In this document: in pieces, positions 44,805 through 54,262 of the stretch | Layout of the letters: each line of letters begins with the position of its first letter | Position numbering within the stretch: the stretch's first letter is position 1 | Assembly (NCBI RefSeq): GCF_900156025.1 | Contig: NZ_FTMO01000002.1 | Coordinates: 186,001 to 250,000 of the forward strand | DNA from: Allobosea sp. TND4EK4 | Lineage (GTDB): Bacteria > Pseudomonadota > Alphaproteobacteria > Rhizobiales > Beijerinckiaceae | Direction of reading: 5' to 3' | DNA: 64,000 nt | Position numbers and translations under genes: made by a program | Notes under the pieces: generated by a model | What the model was told of the DNA's origin: nothing | The model's database searches: none | The model's input: only the letters and a program-made list of their open reading frames with translations

Positions 44805-45908
44805 TCAGTTCTGGGAATGCGCGGTGGCGATCACGAGATCGGCCAGGCGGTCGGCAGCGTCGGGGATGCCGGCGCTCTTCGCGTTTGCGGCCATGGTCGT
44901 CAAGTGCGCCGGCTGGGCGATCATCCTGGAGAGTTCGGCTGCGAGATGGCGCGGGGTGAAATCGGCCTGGAGGATGCGCATCGCGCCACCCTCCTTTTCG
45001 AGGAAGGCCGCGTTCGCCGCCTGGTCCTGGTCGAGCGAACCGGGCAACGGCACCAGAATGGCCGGCCGGCCGATCACCGTCAGCTCCGCCACGGTGGAAG
45101 CGCCCGAGCGGCCGATGACGAGATGCGCCGCCGCCATCTGGGCCGGCAGGTCCTTGAAGAAGGGCGAGATCGTCGCGCGCACTCCGAGCGTGTCGTAGCT
45201 GCCGCGCACGCGCGCGTCGTCCTCGACACGCGCCTGCTGCACGATGGAGAGCCGCGCACGCTCGGTGTCTGTCAGAAGCTGGACGGCTTGCGGCACGATG
45301 TCGGCCATCACCCGCGCGCCCTGGCTGCCGCCGAAGACGAGGAGCCGGACCTGGCCCTCGCCGGGCCAGCCATAGTCCTGCTCCGCCGCTTCCAGCACCG
45401 CGGGGCGGACGGGATTGCCGACATGGCGGCACTTGGCCTTCAGGGCGTCGGAGAGGCCGCCCACCTCGGCGAAGCCCGTCGCGATCAGCGTGGCCCGCCC
45501 GGCGAGGAAGCGGTTGGCCCGCCCCATCACCGCGTTCTGCTCGTGGATCACGGTCCGCACGCCGGCCAGCGACGCGCCCAGTACCGGCGGCACCGTGGGA
45601 TAGCCGCCGAAGCCGACGAGGACGGCGGGTTTGACTCGCCCGATGATGCGCCGCGCCGCGAAAGTGCCCTGCGCGAGCTTGAGCATCGCGCCGGCCATCT
45701 TCAGCGGGGACCGCCCGGATGGGGTCGCTGCCGGCACGGCATGCAGCGCTTCGGCGGGGAAGCTGCCGGCATATCCGGCGGCGCGCGTATCGGTCATCAG
45801 CATGACGCGGGCGCCCCGCGCATGCAGCGCGTGGCTCAGCGCCTCGGCGGGGAAGAGATGGCCGCCGGTCCCGCCGGCCGCCAGCATGATGAGAGGAGCC
45901 TCCGCCAT
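44805..45908 (-). CDS. murG: lipid II synthase glycosyltransferase MurG
   Basis: Membrane-associated GT-B glycosyltransferase that adds GlcNAc to lipid I. The 367-residue protein begins MAEAPLIMLAAGGTGGHLFPAEAL with the family GGTGGH motif, then TVPPVLGASLAGVRTVIHEQNAV, LLVFGGSQGA and the donor-binding GRSGASTVAEL region. Two starts fit: ATG at 45908 (used, two bases from the ftsW stop) and ATG at 45920, which overlaps ftsW by 11 bases and adds four residues. Confidence 0.96.
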   Translation of the reverse strand: MAEAPLIMLAAGGTGGHLFPAEALSHALHARGARVMLMTDTRAAGYAGSFPAEALHAVPAATPSGRSPLKMAGAMLKLAQGTFAARRIIGRVKPAVLVGFGGYPTVPPVLGASLAGVRTVIHEQNAVMGRANRFLAGRATLIATGFAEVGGLSDALKAKCRHVGNPVRPAVLEAAEQDYGWPGEGQVRLLVFGGSQGARVMADIVPQAVQLLTDTERARLSIVQQARVEDDARVRGSYDTLGVRATISPFFKDLPAQMAAAHLVIGRSGASTVAELTVIGRPAILVPLPGSLDQDQAANAAFLEKEGGAMRILQADFTPRHLAAELSRMIAQPAHLTTMAANAKSAGIPDAADRLADLVIATAHSQN

Positions 45909-45909
45909 C

Positions 45910-47043
45910 TCAGCGCCCATACATCCCGATCTCGGTCGAACGAGGGCGGCGGCGCGTCAGCGCGAGCAGAAAGCCGGTGCCAATCGCCAGCGAGAGCAGC
46001 GAGGACCCGCCATAGGAGATGAAAGGCAGCGTCATGCCCTTGGCTGGCATCATGTGCAGGTTCACCATCATGTTGATCGAGGCCTGGATGCCGAAGAGCA
46101 GCGCGAGCCCCGTCACCGCCAGCCGGGTGAACGGGTCTTCCGACTTCTGCGCCACGAACAGCGAGCGGATGACGATCACCGCAAAGAGCGCAACCAGGAT
46201 CATGCAGACGACGACGCCGAACTCCTCGGCCGTCACGGCGAAGATGAAGTCCGTATGCGCGTCGGGCAGGATGCGCTTCACCGTGCCCTCGCCCGGCCCT
46301 TTGCCGAGCCAGCCGCCCTGCGCGAAGCTCTCCAGCGCCGTGTCGACCTGGAAGGTGTCGCCCGAGCCCTTGTCCATGAAGCGCTCGATGCGGGCGCGGA
46401 CATGCGGCACGAGCTCATAGGCGATGAAGATGCCGGTGGCGCCGATGCCCCCTAGCCCGATCACCCAGAACCAGTGCAGGCCGGCGACGAAGAACAGCCC
46501 GGCCCAGACCAGGCTGATCAGCATGGTCTGGCCGAAATCCGGCTGCAGCACCAGCGGCACGATGGTGAAGGGCAGGATCAGCAGCGCCAGGATCGTGCCC
46601 GGCAGGTCGGGGCGGCGCGTGCCCTCGGCGAAGGCCCAGGCCGCGAGCACGACGAAGGCCGGCTTGACGAATTCGGAGGGCTGGACCGAGCCCAGCGGCC
46701 CGAGCGTCAGCCAGCGTTTGGCGCCCTTCACCTCGACGCCGAAATACAGCGTCGCGAACACCATGGCGAGCGAGACCACATAGATCAGCAGCGCCGTGCG
46801 CCGCACCTGCCGCGGGCTCATGAAGGAAACGCAGAGGAAGATCACGATCGCCGCGGCGAGATAGGCCGCCTGCCGGTTGACGAAATGAAAGGTCGAGAGG
46901 CCGAGACGCTCGGCGACGGGCGGGCCGCCTGCCATCAGCAGCACCACGCCCGAGACCATCAACGCGATCAGCGCGGCGAGGATCAGCCGGTCGATCGACC
47001 ACCACCAGCGGCCGCTGAGCGAGGGTTCGGCGCGTGAAACCAT
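45910..47043 (-). CDS. ftsW: SEDS-family septal glycosyltransferase FtsW
   Basis: Polytopic peptidoglycan polymerase that works with FtsI at the septum. The 377-residue protein has about ten membrane segments and SEDS landmarks: GAKRWLTLGPLGSVQPSEFVKPAFV (about 110-134), QPDFGQTMLISLVW, the large periplasmic loop ending GEGTVKRILPDAHTDFIFAVTAEEFG, and the C-terminal MTLPFISYGGSSLLSLAIGTGFLLAL. I chose ATG at 47043; a longer frame would add 18 residues rich in Arg/Pro. It is separated by 128 bases from nhaA upstream, so an internal promoter may exist. Confidence 0.96.
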   Translation of the reverse strand: MVSRAEPSLSGRWWWSIDRLILAALIALMVSGVVLLMAGGPPVAERLGLSTFHFVNRQAAYLAAAIVIFLCVSFMSPRQVRRTALLIYVVSLAMVFATLYFGVEVKGAKRWLTLGPLGSVQPSEFVKPAFVVLAAWAFAEGTRRPDLPGTILALLILPFTIVPLVLQPDFGQTMLISLVWAGLFFVAGLHWFWVIGLGGIGATGIFIAYELVPHVRARIERFMDKGSGDTFQVDTALESFAQGGWLGKGPGEGTVKRILPDAHTDFIFAVTAEEFGVVVCMILVALFAVIVIRSLFVAQKSEDPFTRLAVTGLALLFGIQASINMMVNLHMMPAKGMTLPFISYGGSSLLSLAIGTGFLLALTRRRPRSTEIGMYGR

Positions 47044-47171
47044 GGGACCATTCCATCGGCGAGCCGGCGCGCGAGGCGCGCCTTCAAGACGAATCATTCT
47101 GTCAATGAATGGTTAACCGTTTGATTCCGAGGCCGGGCCTATGCACGGCGCAGCAACGGGAAGGACGGCCG

Positions 47172-48362
47172 TCAGGCCACTTCCGCCTCATGCTTCGACT
47201 GCGGTTTCGACGCCGTCGCCCAAAGAACCATCGCCCCGAGTGCCATGCAGACGAGCGAGCCCGACAGCACGCCGATCTTGGTCTCGGTCTCAAGAGCGGC
47301 ATTGTTGGCGAAGGCGAGCAGGCCTATGAACAGGCTCATGGTGAAGCCGATGCCGCACAGCAGCGCGACTCCATAGACCTGCGCCCAGCTCGCACGGGCA
47401 GGCCGCTGCGCCCAGCCGAAGCCGACCGCCGCAGCGACGGCGCCAAAGACGCCGAGCTGCTTGCCGACGAGAAGCCCAAGCGCGATGCCCAGCGGCACCG
47501 GGTCGAGCAGCTGGGCCGGCGTCACGCCCGCCAGCGAGACGCCGGCATTGGCGAAGCCGAAGATCGGCACCACGAGAAACGCGCTCCACGGGTGCAGGCC
47601 ATGTTCCAGCGCATGCAGCGGCGAAGCCATGTCATCCGGCTTGCCGGCACTCGGCCGCAGCGGGATGGTGAGGGCGAGCAGCACCCCCGCGATCGTCGCA
47701 TGGACGCCGGACTGGAAGGTGAAGAACCAGAGCACGAGGCCGAGCAGGAGATAAGGGACGAGATGACGGACGCCTGCGCGGTTCATCCCATAGAGGACCG
47801 CGAGCGTCACCAACGCGCCTGCCAGCATCGGCAGCGACAGTTCGGCGGTATAGAACGCCGCGATGATCACGACAGCACCGAGGTCATCGATGATCGCGAG
47901 CGCCGTCAGGAAGACCTTGAGGGAGACCGGGACGCGGCTGCCGAGCAGCGTCAGGACACCGAGCGCGAAGGCGATGTCGGTCGCGGCCGGGATCGCCCAG
48001 CCGCGCAAGGTGGCGGGGGAATTCCAGTTCACCGCCACATAGACAAGCGCGGGGCCGATCATTCCTCCCAGCGCCGCGACGCCCGGCAGGACGCGGTCGG
48101 GCCAGGTGCGCAGCTGCCCGTCGATCAGCTCCCGCTTGATCTCGAGGCCGACGAGCAGGAAGAACAGCGCCATCAGCGCGTCGTTGATCCAGTGCAGCAC
48201 GCTGAGCGGGCCGAGATAGGTCTTGAGAAGGGCAAAATAGGCCGGAGCCAGCGGCGAGTTGGCGACGATGAGCGCCAGCGCCGCGCTGCCCATCAGCAGG
48301 AGTCCGGCCGCGGCCTGACTATCGAGGAAATTTCGCAGGAGCGACAGAGGACGACGGGCCAT
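47172..48362 (-). CDS. nhaA: Na+/H+ antiporter NhaA, inserted in the division cluster
   Basis: Electrogenic inner-membrane exchanger that expels sodium or lithium in return for protons. The 396-residue length and about twelve membrane helices match NhaA. The essential aspartates are present: D129 in the [20 protein letters not shown] stretch and D159-D160 in [16 protein letters not shown], equivalent to the D133/D163/D164 set of E. coli. [18 protein letters not shown] is also characteristic. The start is ATG at 48362, one codon after an in-frame TTG. It lies between murD and ftsW on the same strand, with gaps of 196 and 128 bases, larger than most gaps in the cluster, suggesting insertion with its own promoter. 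Confidence 0.95.
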   Translation of the reverse strand: MARRPLSLLRNFLDSQAAAGLLLMGSAALALIVANSPLAPAYFALLKTYLGPLSVLHWINDALMALFFLLVGLEIKRELIDGQLRTWPDRVLPGVAALGGMIGPALVYVAVNWNSPATLRGWAIPAATDIAFALGVLTLLGSRVPVSLKVFLTALAIIDDLGAVVIIAAFYTAELSLPMLAGALVTLAVLYGMNRAGVRHLVPYLLLGLVLWFFTFQSGVHATIAGVLLALTIPLRPSAGKPDDMASPLHALEHGLHPWSAFLVVPIFGFANAGVSLAGVTPAQLLDPVPLGIALGLLVGKQLGVFGAVAAAVGFGWAQRPARASWAQVYGVALLCGIGFTMSLFIGLLAFANNAALETETKIGVLSGSLVCMALGAMVLWATASKPQSKHEAEVA

Positions 48363-48558
48363 CAACGGGTCTCCGGCGCTGGCGGCCCGACCAGCGGCAT
48401 TGCCTGCTGACCCACGGCCGGATCACGCACCCGCCGGAGCTATGCCATCCTCGTTTCGATGCGGCAACCTCACGCAGCGCCGAGGGACACGGCCTGGCCT
48501 GGCCCGAACGAAGAGCCGCACCGCCGCCGCCTTGGGGCAGCTCCGGATGCCGCCGTGT

Positions 48559-49995
48559 TTACGAGCGTCCACCGCTCCGAACGAAACCCGGCAGCGCCTG
48601 GACCAGACTGCGGAAGGTCTCTCCCCGCACCTCGAAATTCGGGAACTGGTCATAGGAGGCGCAGGCCGGAGAGAGCAGCACCGCGATCTCGCCCGCGCCC
48701 GGATGCGCCGACGCGTCACGCGTCGCGGCCGCGACGGCCTGGTCGAGCGTCACGCTGCGCTCGTAGGAGACGCGCCCATCGCCGTCGAAGGTCGCGGCGA
48801 AAAGGTCGCTCGCCACACCGATCAGATAGGCCTTGGCGATGTTCGGGAAATAGCGGCGCAGCGGCTCGATGCCGCCCTCCTTGGCCTTGCCGCCGAGGAT
48901 CCAGAAGATATCGCGGAAGGAGGTCAGCGCCTTTTCCGTCGAATCGGCATTCGTCGCCTTGGAATCGTTGATGAAGACGACGCGGCCGATCCGGCCGAGC
49001 TCCTCCATGCGGTGCGGCAGGCCGGGAAAGCTCCGAAAGCCCGTGGCGATCTCCCCGGCGCCCAGGCCCAACGCCGCGCAGGCCGCAAAGGCGGCCGCAG
49101 CATTCTGGGCATTGTGCGAGCCGCGCAGCGAGCCGATATCGGCGAGACTGGCAACGATGGTCCGCTGCCCGTCCCGGCTCTCGACGATCTGCGTCGTGCG
49201 CAGCCCGCCCTGCTCCGTCACCTCGGCGAAGACACCCTCGGCCAACGCCTCGTCGCCGCTGATACGCACCAGCGGGCGCCCGCTCGCCCCCCGTCGCCCG
49301 GCCATCTGCCGGGATGGCTCGTCGTCGACCCCGATGATCGCAACGTCAGCCGCTGTGACCAGCCGCTCCTTGATCGCGGCATAGTCTTCGAGCTTGCCGT
49401 GCCGGTCGAGATGGTCGGGCGTCAGGTTCATCTGGAGGCCGACGCTCGGCTTGATGGACGGCGCCAGATCGATCTGGAAGGTCGAGCACTCGATCACATG
49501 GATGCGGCCCTCGGCCGGCGGCTCCAGCGCCAGCACGGCGGTGCCGATATTGCCCCCCATCTGCACATCGCGCCCCGCCTGCTTCAGCACATGGGCGATC
49601 AGCGCGGTGGTGGTCGACTTGCCGTTGGTGCCGGTGATGCAGATCACGGGCGAATCCGGGGCGATCTTCGCCCGCTCGCGGAAGAACAATTCGATGTCGC
49701 CGATGATCTCGATGCCGGCAGCCTTCGCCTTCCCGACGGTCCAGTGCGGCTGCGGATGCGTCAGCGGCACGCCCGGCGCCAGCACCAGAGCGGCGAAGCC
49801 GGTCCAATCGGCCGCGGCGAGATCGACGATGCCGATCCCCTGCGCTGCGGCCTTCTCCCGGCTGGCCTCGTTGTCGTCCCAGGCCGCGACCTCGGCCCCG
49901 CCCGCCATCAGCGCCAGCGCCGTGACGACGCCGGAGCCTCCGAGCCCGAACAGGGCGACCTTGCGCCCGGCGAACACCGTGACGGGGGTGGTCAT
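48559..49995 (-). CDS. murD: UDP-N-acetylmuramoyl-L-alanine--D-glutamate ligase MurD
   Basis: Adds D-glutamate to UDP-MurNAc-L-Ala with ATP. The 478-residue protein has the N-terminal VALFGLGGSGVVTALALM (13-30), ATP-binding GTNGKSTTT (122-130), the central NLTPDHLDRHG motif and FINDSKATNADSTEKAL in the C-terminal domain, the specific MurD signature. Its stop is 196 bases before nhaA, which interrupts the usual murD-ftsW junction. The 59-base gap to mraY carries a palindromic repeat. Confidence 0.97.
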   Translation of the reverse strand: MTTPVTVFAGRKVALFGLGGSGVVTALALMAGGAEVAAWDDNEASREKAAAQGIGIVDLAAADWTGFAALVLAPGVPLTHPQPHWTVGKAKAAGIEIIGDIELFFRERAKIAPDSPVICITGTNGKSTTTALIAHVLKQAGRDVQMGGNIGTAVLALEPPAEGRIHVIECSTFQIDLAPSIKPSVGLQMNLTPDHLDRHGKLEDYAAIKERLVTAADVAIIGVDDEPSRQMAGRRGASGRPLVRISGDEALAEGVFAEVTEQGGLRTTQIVESRDGQRTIVASLADIGSLRGSHNAQNAAAAFAACAALGLGAGEIATGFRSFPGLPHRMEELGRIGRVVFINDSKATNADSTEKALTSFRDIFWILGGKAKEGGIEPLRRYFPNIAKAYLIGVASDLFAATFDGDGRVSYERSVTLDQAVAAATRDASAHPGAGEIAVLLSPACASYDQFPNFEVRGETFRSLVQALPGFVRSGGRS

Positions 49996-50000
49996 CGCGG

Positions 50001-50043
50001 CATCATGCCGAAAAGTGGGAACCGGTTTTCGGGCGACATGATG
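50001..50043. repeat. palindromic intergenic repeat between murD and mraY
   Basis: A 25-base dyad (50008-50032) reading CCGAAAAGTGGG then AACCGGTTTTCGG, flanked by a second inverted pair CATCATG (50001-50007) and CATGATG (50037-50043). It fills almost the whole murD-mraY gap. It is the most complete of three copies in this window. Confidence 0.8.
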
Positions 50044-50054
50044 CCTCTAGACGT

Positions 50055-51137
50055 TCAGCGCAGCTTGAGCGTGGACAGGCCGACCAGGGCCAGCACCACC
50101 GAGATGATCCAGAAGCGGATCACCACCTGCGGCTCGGTCCAGCCCAGCTTCTCGAAATGGTGGTGGATCGGCGCCATCAGGAACACCCGCTTGCCGGTGC
50201 GCTTGTAGACGCCGACCTGGATGATCACCGACAGCGCCTCGACCACGAACAGCCCGCCGACGATCGCCAGCACGATCTCGTGCTTGGTCGCGACCGCGAT
50301 GGTGCCGAGCAGGCCGCCCAGCCCCAGCGAGCCGGTGTCGCCCATGAAGATCTGCGCCGGCGGCGCATTGAACCAGAGGAAGCCGAGGCCGGCGCCGATC
50401 ACCGCGCCGCAGATCACCGCCAGCTCGCCCGAGCCCGGCACGTGGTTGATCTGCAGGTAGTTGGCGAAGATGGCGTTGCCGACGAGATAGGAGATGAAGC
50501 CGAAGGTGCCCGCAGCGATCATCACCGGCACGATGGCGAGTCCGTCGAGCCCGTCGGTCAGGTTCACCGAATTGCCCGCGCCGACCACGACGACGGCCGT
50601 CACCAGCGGAAACAGGATGCCGAGCGGGATGATGGCGTCCTTGAGGAAGGGCATGGCGAAGCCGGACGAGATCGCCGGAGGCTGTGTCTGCATGATCAGC
50701 GTGCAGGCAGCGAGCGCGACCACGATCTCGATGGCGATGCGCGCCTTCCCCGAGAAGCCCTTGTGGGACTGTTTCGTCACCTTGAGATAGTCGTCATAGA
50801 AGCCGATGGCGCCGTAGGCCGCCGTCACGCCGAGCACGATCCAGACGTACGGATTGCGCAGGTTGCCCCAGAGCAGCACCGCCGCGAACAGGCCGGACAT
50901 GATCATCAGCCCGCCCATGGTCGGCGTGCCGCGCTTGGCGAGATGGGTCTGCGGGCCATCGGCGCGGATCGGCTGGCCCTTGCCCTGCTTGATCCTGAGC
51001 CAGGAAATCGCGGCCGGGCCGAAGAAGAACACGAAGAGCAGCGCCGTCGCCGTCGCCCCGCCTGCGCGGAAGGTGATGTAGCGGAAGACGTTCAGGATGG
51101 GGAAAGTGCCGGAAAATTCGGCGAGCCAGGTGAACAT
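50055..51137 (-). CDS. mraY: phospho-N-acetylmuramoyl-pentapeptide transferase MraY
   Basis: Polytopic enzyme that moves phospho-MurNAc-pentapeptide to undecaprenyl phosphate, making lipid I. The 360-residue protein has about ten membrane segments and the catalytic motifs: [11 protein letters not shown] (about 70-80), GFYDDYLKV (about 112-120), [10 protein letters not shown] (about 188-197), [11 protein letters not shown] (about 264-274) and [13 protein letters not shown] (about 325-337). It begins [26 protein letters not shown] as in relatives. It follows murF after 63 bases. Confidence 0.98.
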   Translation of the reverse strand: MFTWLAEFSGTFPILNVFRYITFRAGGATATALLFVFFFGPAAISWLRIKQGKGQPIRADGPQTHLAKRGTPTMGGLMIMSGLFAAVLLWGNLRNPYVWIVLGVTAAYGAIGFYDDYLKVTKQSHKGFSGKARIAIEIVVALAACTLIMQTQPPAISSGFAMPFLKDAIIPLGILFPLVTAVVVVGAGNSVNLTDGLDGLAIVPVMIAAGTFGFISYLVGNAIFANYLQINHVPGSGELAVICGAVIGAGLGFLWFNAPPAQIFMGDTGSLGLGGLLGTIAVATKHEIVLAIVGGLFVVEALSVIIQVGVYKRTGKRVFLMAPIHHHFEKLGWTEPQVVIRFWIISVVLALVGLSTLKLR

Positions 51138-51200
51138 GGTCTTGGCGTCTCTTGCGCGATCTCGTTGGCGCCGGGGCGGTTCGCGCCCGGCTCGATGAAG

Positions 51201-52625
51201 TCAGTCTTCGGCAGGCACGGCCGGAAAACGCGCGATGAGCGCTTTGACGATCGGCCCCATGCGCGAGCCCAGCGAGCCCTTGACCGTGACCACGTCGCCG
51301 GCACGCACCGCGTCGAGAACGAGAGGCTCGAGTGCGCCGGCATCGTTCGCATAAGCCCCCCGCATGGCCGAAGGCAAGCTCTCATAGAGCCCTTTCATCA
51401 GCGGTCCGCAGGCGAAGACCTTGTCGATGGCGTTGGTGGCGAGGGGCTCGCCGAGGCCCTTGTGCAGGTCGCCCCCGCTCGGGCCGAGCTCCAGCATGTC
51501 GCCGAGCACGGCGATGCGCCGGCCCCTGCCCTCCACCGGCAGGCGCCCCAGATTCTCGATCGCGGCGCGCATCGAGGCGGGGTTGCCGTTATAGCTCTCG
51601 TCGAGCAGCGTCAGCACCCCGCCCGGCATCTGCAGCCGCTGGCGCGCACCCCGCCCGGCGGGCGGGGTCAGGTCGCCCAGCGACAGCGCCGCCAGCGCGA
51701 GATCGGCCCCGAGCGCCTTCACCGCGGCCAGAACGGCGAGCGAGTTCAGCACAATGTGGCGTCCGGGGCTGCCCAGCCGGTAGGTCACCGGCTCGCCCAG
51801 AACCCGCGCCTCGACGGTCGACATGTTGGGCTTCAGCGAGCAGGAGATCAGCCTCACATCGGCGTCGGGGCTTGTCCCGAAGGTCAGGATCTCGCCTGCG
51901 GGGCCGGATTTGGCGATGTCCCGCAGGAGCTGCGACTGCGGGATGTCGGCGTTGATGATCGCCGTGCCGCCCTCCTCCAGCTCCCAGAAGACTCCTGCTT
52001 TCTCCTCGGCGATCCCTTCCAGCGAGGAAAAGGCCGCCAGATGCACCGGCGCGATCGTGGTGATGATCGAGACATGCGGCCTCACCAGCCGCGCCAGCGG
52101 CAGGATCTCGCCGGGGCTGTTCATGCCGATCTCGTAGACGCCATAGGCGACATCGGCCGGCGTGCGCACCAGCGTGAGCGGGACGCCCCAATGATTGTTG
52201 TAGGAGGCGACGGGCGCATGGGTCTTGCCCTGGCGCGACAGCACGAGGCGCAGTGCCTCCTTGGTGCCGGTCTTGCCGACCGAACCGGTGACGGAGACGA
52301 TTTTGGCCGACAGCTCGGCCCGGCGGGCCGAGCCGGCCTTCTCCATCGCCTTCAGCACATCGGGCACGATGGCCAGGGAACCCGCGCCGGCGAACCCCGC
52401 CGCATGCGCCTCGTCGATCACGGCGAGCGCAGCGCCCTTGTCCAGGGCCGCCTTGACGAAGTCATGCCCGTTGCGCGCCTCCCCGGTGATCGCGAAGAAG
52501 GCGTCGCCGGGCTCGAGCGTCCGGGTGTCGATCGATGCGCCAGTGACGGCGGCTGGCACGGGCCCGTCCGCGCGGGCGCCGAGCGCCGCGATCAAGCGGT
52601 CGCCCGTCCAGAGAGGGTCCTTCAT
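51201..52625 (-). CDS. murF: UDP-MurNAc-tripeptide--D-alanyl-D-alanine ligase MurF
   Basis: Adds D-Ala-D-Ala to complete the UDP-MurNAc-pentapeptide. The 474-residue protein has SIDTRTLEPGDAFFAITG (31-48), ATP-binding GSVGKTGTKE (114-123), the NNHWGVPLTL motif (about 146-155) specific to MurF, and DESYNGNPASMRAAI in the C-terminal domain. Its ATG overlaps the murE stop by 4 bases, so the two ligases are coupled. Confidence 0.98.
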   Translation of the reverse strand: MKDPLWTGDRLIAALGARADGPVPAAVTGASIDTRTLEPGDAFFAITGEARNGHDFVKAALDKGAALAVIDEAHAAGFAGAGSLAIVPDVLKAMEKAGSARRAELSAKIVSVTGSVGKTGTKEALRLVLSRQGKTHAPVASYNNHWGVPLTLVRTPADVAYGVYEIGMNSPGEILPLARLVRPHVSIITTIAPVHLAAFSSLEGIAEEKAGVFWELEEGGTAIINADIPQSQLLRDIAKSGPAGEILTFGTSPDADVRLISCSLKPNMSTVEARVLGEPVTYRLGSPGRHIVLNSLAVLAAVKALGADLALAALSLGDLTPPAGRGARQRLQMPGGVLTLLDESYNGNPASMRAAIENLGRLPVEGRGRRIAVLGDMLELGPSGGDLHKGLGEPLATNAIDKVFACGPLMKGLYESLPSAMRGAYANDAGALEPLVLDAVRAGDVVTVKGSLGSRMGPIVKALIARFPAVPAED

Positions 52626-54082
52626 CGCTTCATCTCCGCCAAGGCCGTCCGCACCACGTCATGGTCGGAGAAAGGCAGCGTCCGGTCGCCTACGATCTGG
52701 CCGCTTTCATGGCCTTTCCCAGCGACGACCAGCAAATCCCCAGCCTTGAGCATGCCGACCGCATGGCGGATCGCCTCCGCGCGGTCACCGATTTCCCGCA
52801 GCTTCGGCGAAGCTGCCATGATCTCGGACCGGATGGTCGCCGGGTCCTCGCTGCGTGGATTGTCGTCAGTGACGATGGCGATGTCGGCCTTCTCCGCCGC
52901 GATCGCACCCATCAACGGCCGCTTGCCCTTGTCGCGGTCGCCGCCGCAGCCGAAGACGCAGATCAGCCGCCCGGCCGCATAGGGACGCAGTGTCGTGAGG
53001 ACCGCCGCGAGCGCGTCGGGCTTGTGGGCGTAATCGACGACCACGAGCCCGCCATTGCCTTCGCCGACGCGTTCGAGCCGGCCGGGGACGCCTTGCAGCC
53101 CGGCAATCGCCGCGAGCGCGCGACGCGGGTCTTCGCCGGCCGCGATGGCGAGGCCGGCCGCGACGAGCGCATTGCCCGCCATGAAGTCGCCGACGAGCGG
53201 CAGCACCACCGAGGCCTCGCCCCCCGCGAAGCTGACTGTCAGCCGCTGCGTGAAGCCGTCCCGCTCATTGGCGATGAGGCGCAATGTCTCACCCTCGCGC
53301 CCGACGCCGATGATCGGGTGCCCCCCGGCCTCGGCAGCCTCGGCGGCCTGCTGCGCAAAAGGCTCATCGCGGTTGATCACCACCGGCGCACCGGCCGGCA
53401 GCAGCTTCCACAGCCTGAGCTTCGCCGCCAGATAGTCCTCGACGGTGGGGTGATAGTCGAGATGGTCGTGGCCGAGATTGAGGAAGGCGCCGGCCTTCAG
53501 CCGCACCCCGTCCAGCCGGTGCTGATCGAGCCCGTGCGAGGAGGCCTCCATCGCCAGATGCGTGATCCCGTCTCCGGCGAGCTTGTCGAGGGACGCGTGC
53601 AGCGAGAGCGGGTCCGGCGTCGTCAGGGAGCCGTATTTGGCCGATGTCGCGGTGACGATCCCGACCGTGCCGAGGCTCGCAGCCCCATGGCCGAGCGCCT
53701 GGAAGATCTGGCGGGTGAAATCGGCGACGGAGGATTTGCCGCTGGTGCCGGTGACCGCGACGATGGTTTCGGGCTGGCGCGGATGGATCCTGGCCGCCGC
53801 CAGAGAGAGCGCCAGGCGGGGCTCCTGCACCTGCGCATAGGCCACATCGGCCGGCAGATCGCCGGGGCGCGACTGGCTCGCCACAACCGCCACGGCCCCG
53901 CGCGCGACCGCATCCGCAATGAAGCTTCCGCCATCCGCCTTCGCTCCGGCGAGCGCGACGAACACCTGCCCCGGGCCGACCGTGCGGCTGTCGAAGGCGA
54001 GGCCGTCGACGCGTCGGTCCTCCTCGGGGCGGAAGGCGCCGGGGAAGAGATCTGCGAGACGATAGGCGATGGCGTCTGTCAA
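52622..54082 (-). CDS. murE: UDP-MurNAc-L-Ala-D-Glu:meso-diaminopimelate ligase MurE
   Basis: Adds the third residue of the peptidoglycan stem peptide. The 486-residue protein has LAFDSRTVGPGQVFVALAG (28-46), ATP-binding GTSGKSS (112-118, Ser in place of the usual second Thr region), NLGHDHLDYHPTVEDY, and the DNPRSEDP motif near residue 405 whose Arg selects meso-diaminopimelate. Start is TTG at 54082 (MTDAIAYRLADLF), the only reasonable start. The 180-base gap to ftsI contains dispersed repeats. Coupled to murF. Confidence 0.96.
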   Translation of the reverse strand: MTDAIAYRLADLFPGAFRPEEDRRVDGLAFDSRTVGPGQVFVALAGAKADGGSFIADAVARGAVAVVASQSRPGDLPADVAYAQVQEPRLALSLAAARIHPRQPETIVAVTGTSGKSSVADFTRQIFQALGHGAASLGTVGIVTATSAKYGSLTTPDPLSLHASLDKLAGDGITHLAMEASSHGLDQHRLDGVRLKAGAFLNLGHDHLDYHPTVEDYLAAKLRLWKLLPAGAPVVINRDEPFAQQAAEAAEAGGHPIIGVGREGETLRLIANERDGFTQRLTVSFAGGEASVVLPLVGDFMAGNALVAAGLAIAAGEDPRRALAAIAGLQGVPGRLERVGEGNGGLVVVDYAHKPDALAAVLTTLRPYAAGRLICVFGCGGDRDKGKRPLMGAIAAEKADIAIVTDDNPRSEDPATIRSEIMAASPKLREIGDRAEAIRHAVGMLKAGDLLVVAGKGHESGQIVGDRTLPFSDHDVVRTALAEMKR

Positions 54083-54118
54083 AAGCCGATACCCCTGCGC
54101 TGCAAGACCCTGATGTCA

Positions 54119-54150
54119 TTCTCGGGCGAAGCGAAGCGTAGACCCGAGAA
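54119..54150. repeat. palindromic intergenic repeat, GTCATTCTCGGG family
   Basis: TTCTCGGG (54119-54126) and CCCGAGAA (54143-54150) are perfect 8-base arms around a GCGAAGCGAAGCG-type loop. About 75 bases on, still between ftsI and murE, is a second GC-rich element containing GCCCGGGTCAAGCCCGAGCATGACG-like sequence (about 54225-54250); a related fragment is at about 11992-12015. Both look like dispersed alphaproteobacterial intergenic repeats. Confidence 0.7.
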
Positions 54151-54262
54151 TCTCCCCAAGGATCAAGCGCCTTTCTTTGACCGGTGCTCGTCGCTGTGGT
54201 TCCGCCGAACCTCCGCAGCGTCTTGCCCGGGTCAAGCCCGAGCATGACGCCGGCAGACCGCC

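Noticed and set aside
43341..46022. An 893-codon plus-strand frame opposite murC and murG
   Set aside because: Antisense artefact of GC-rich third positions; murC and murG carry full catalytic motifs on the other strand.
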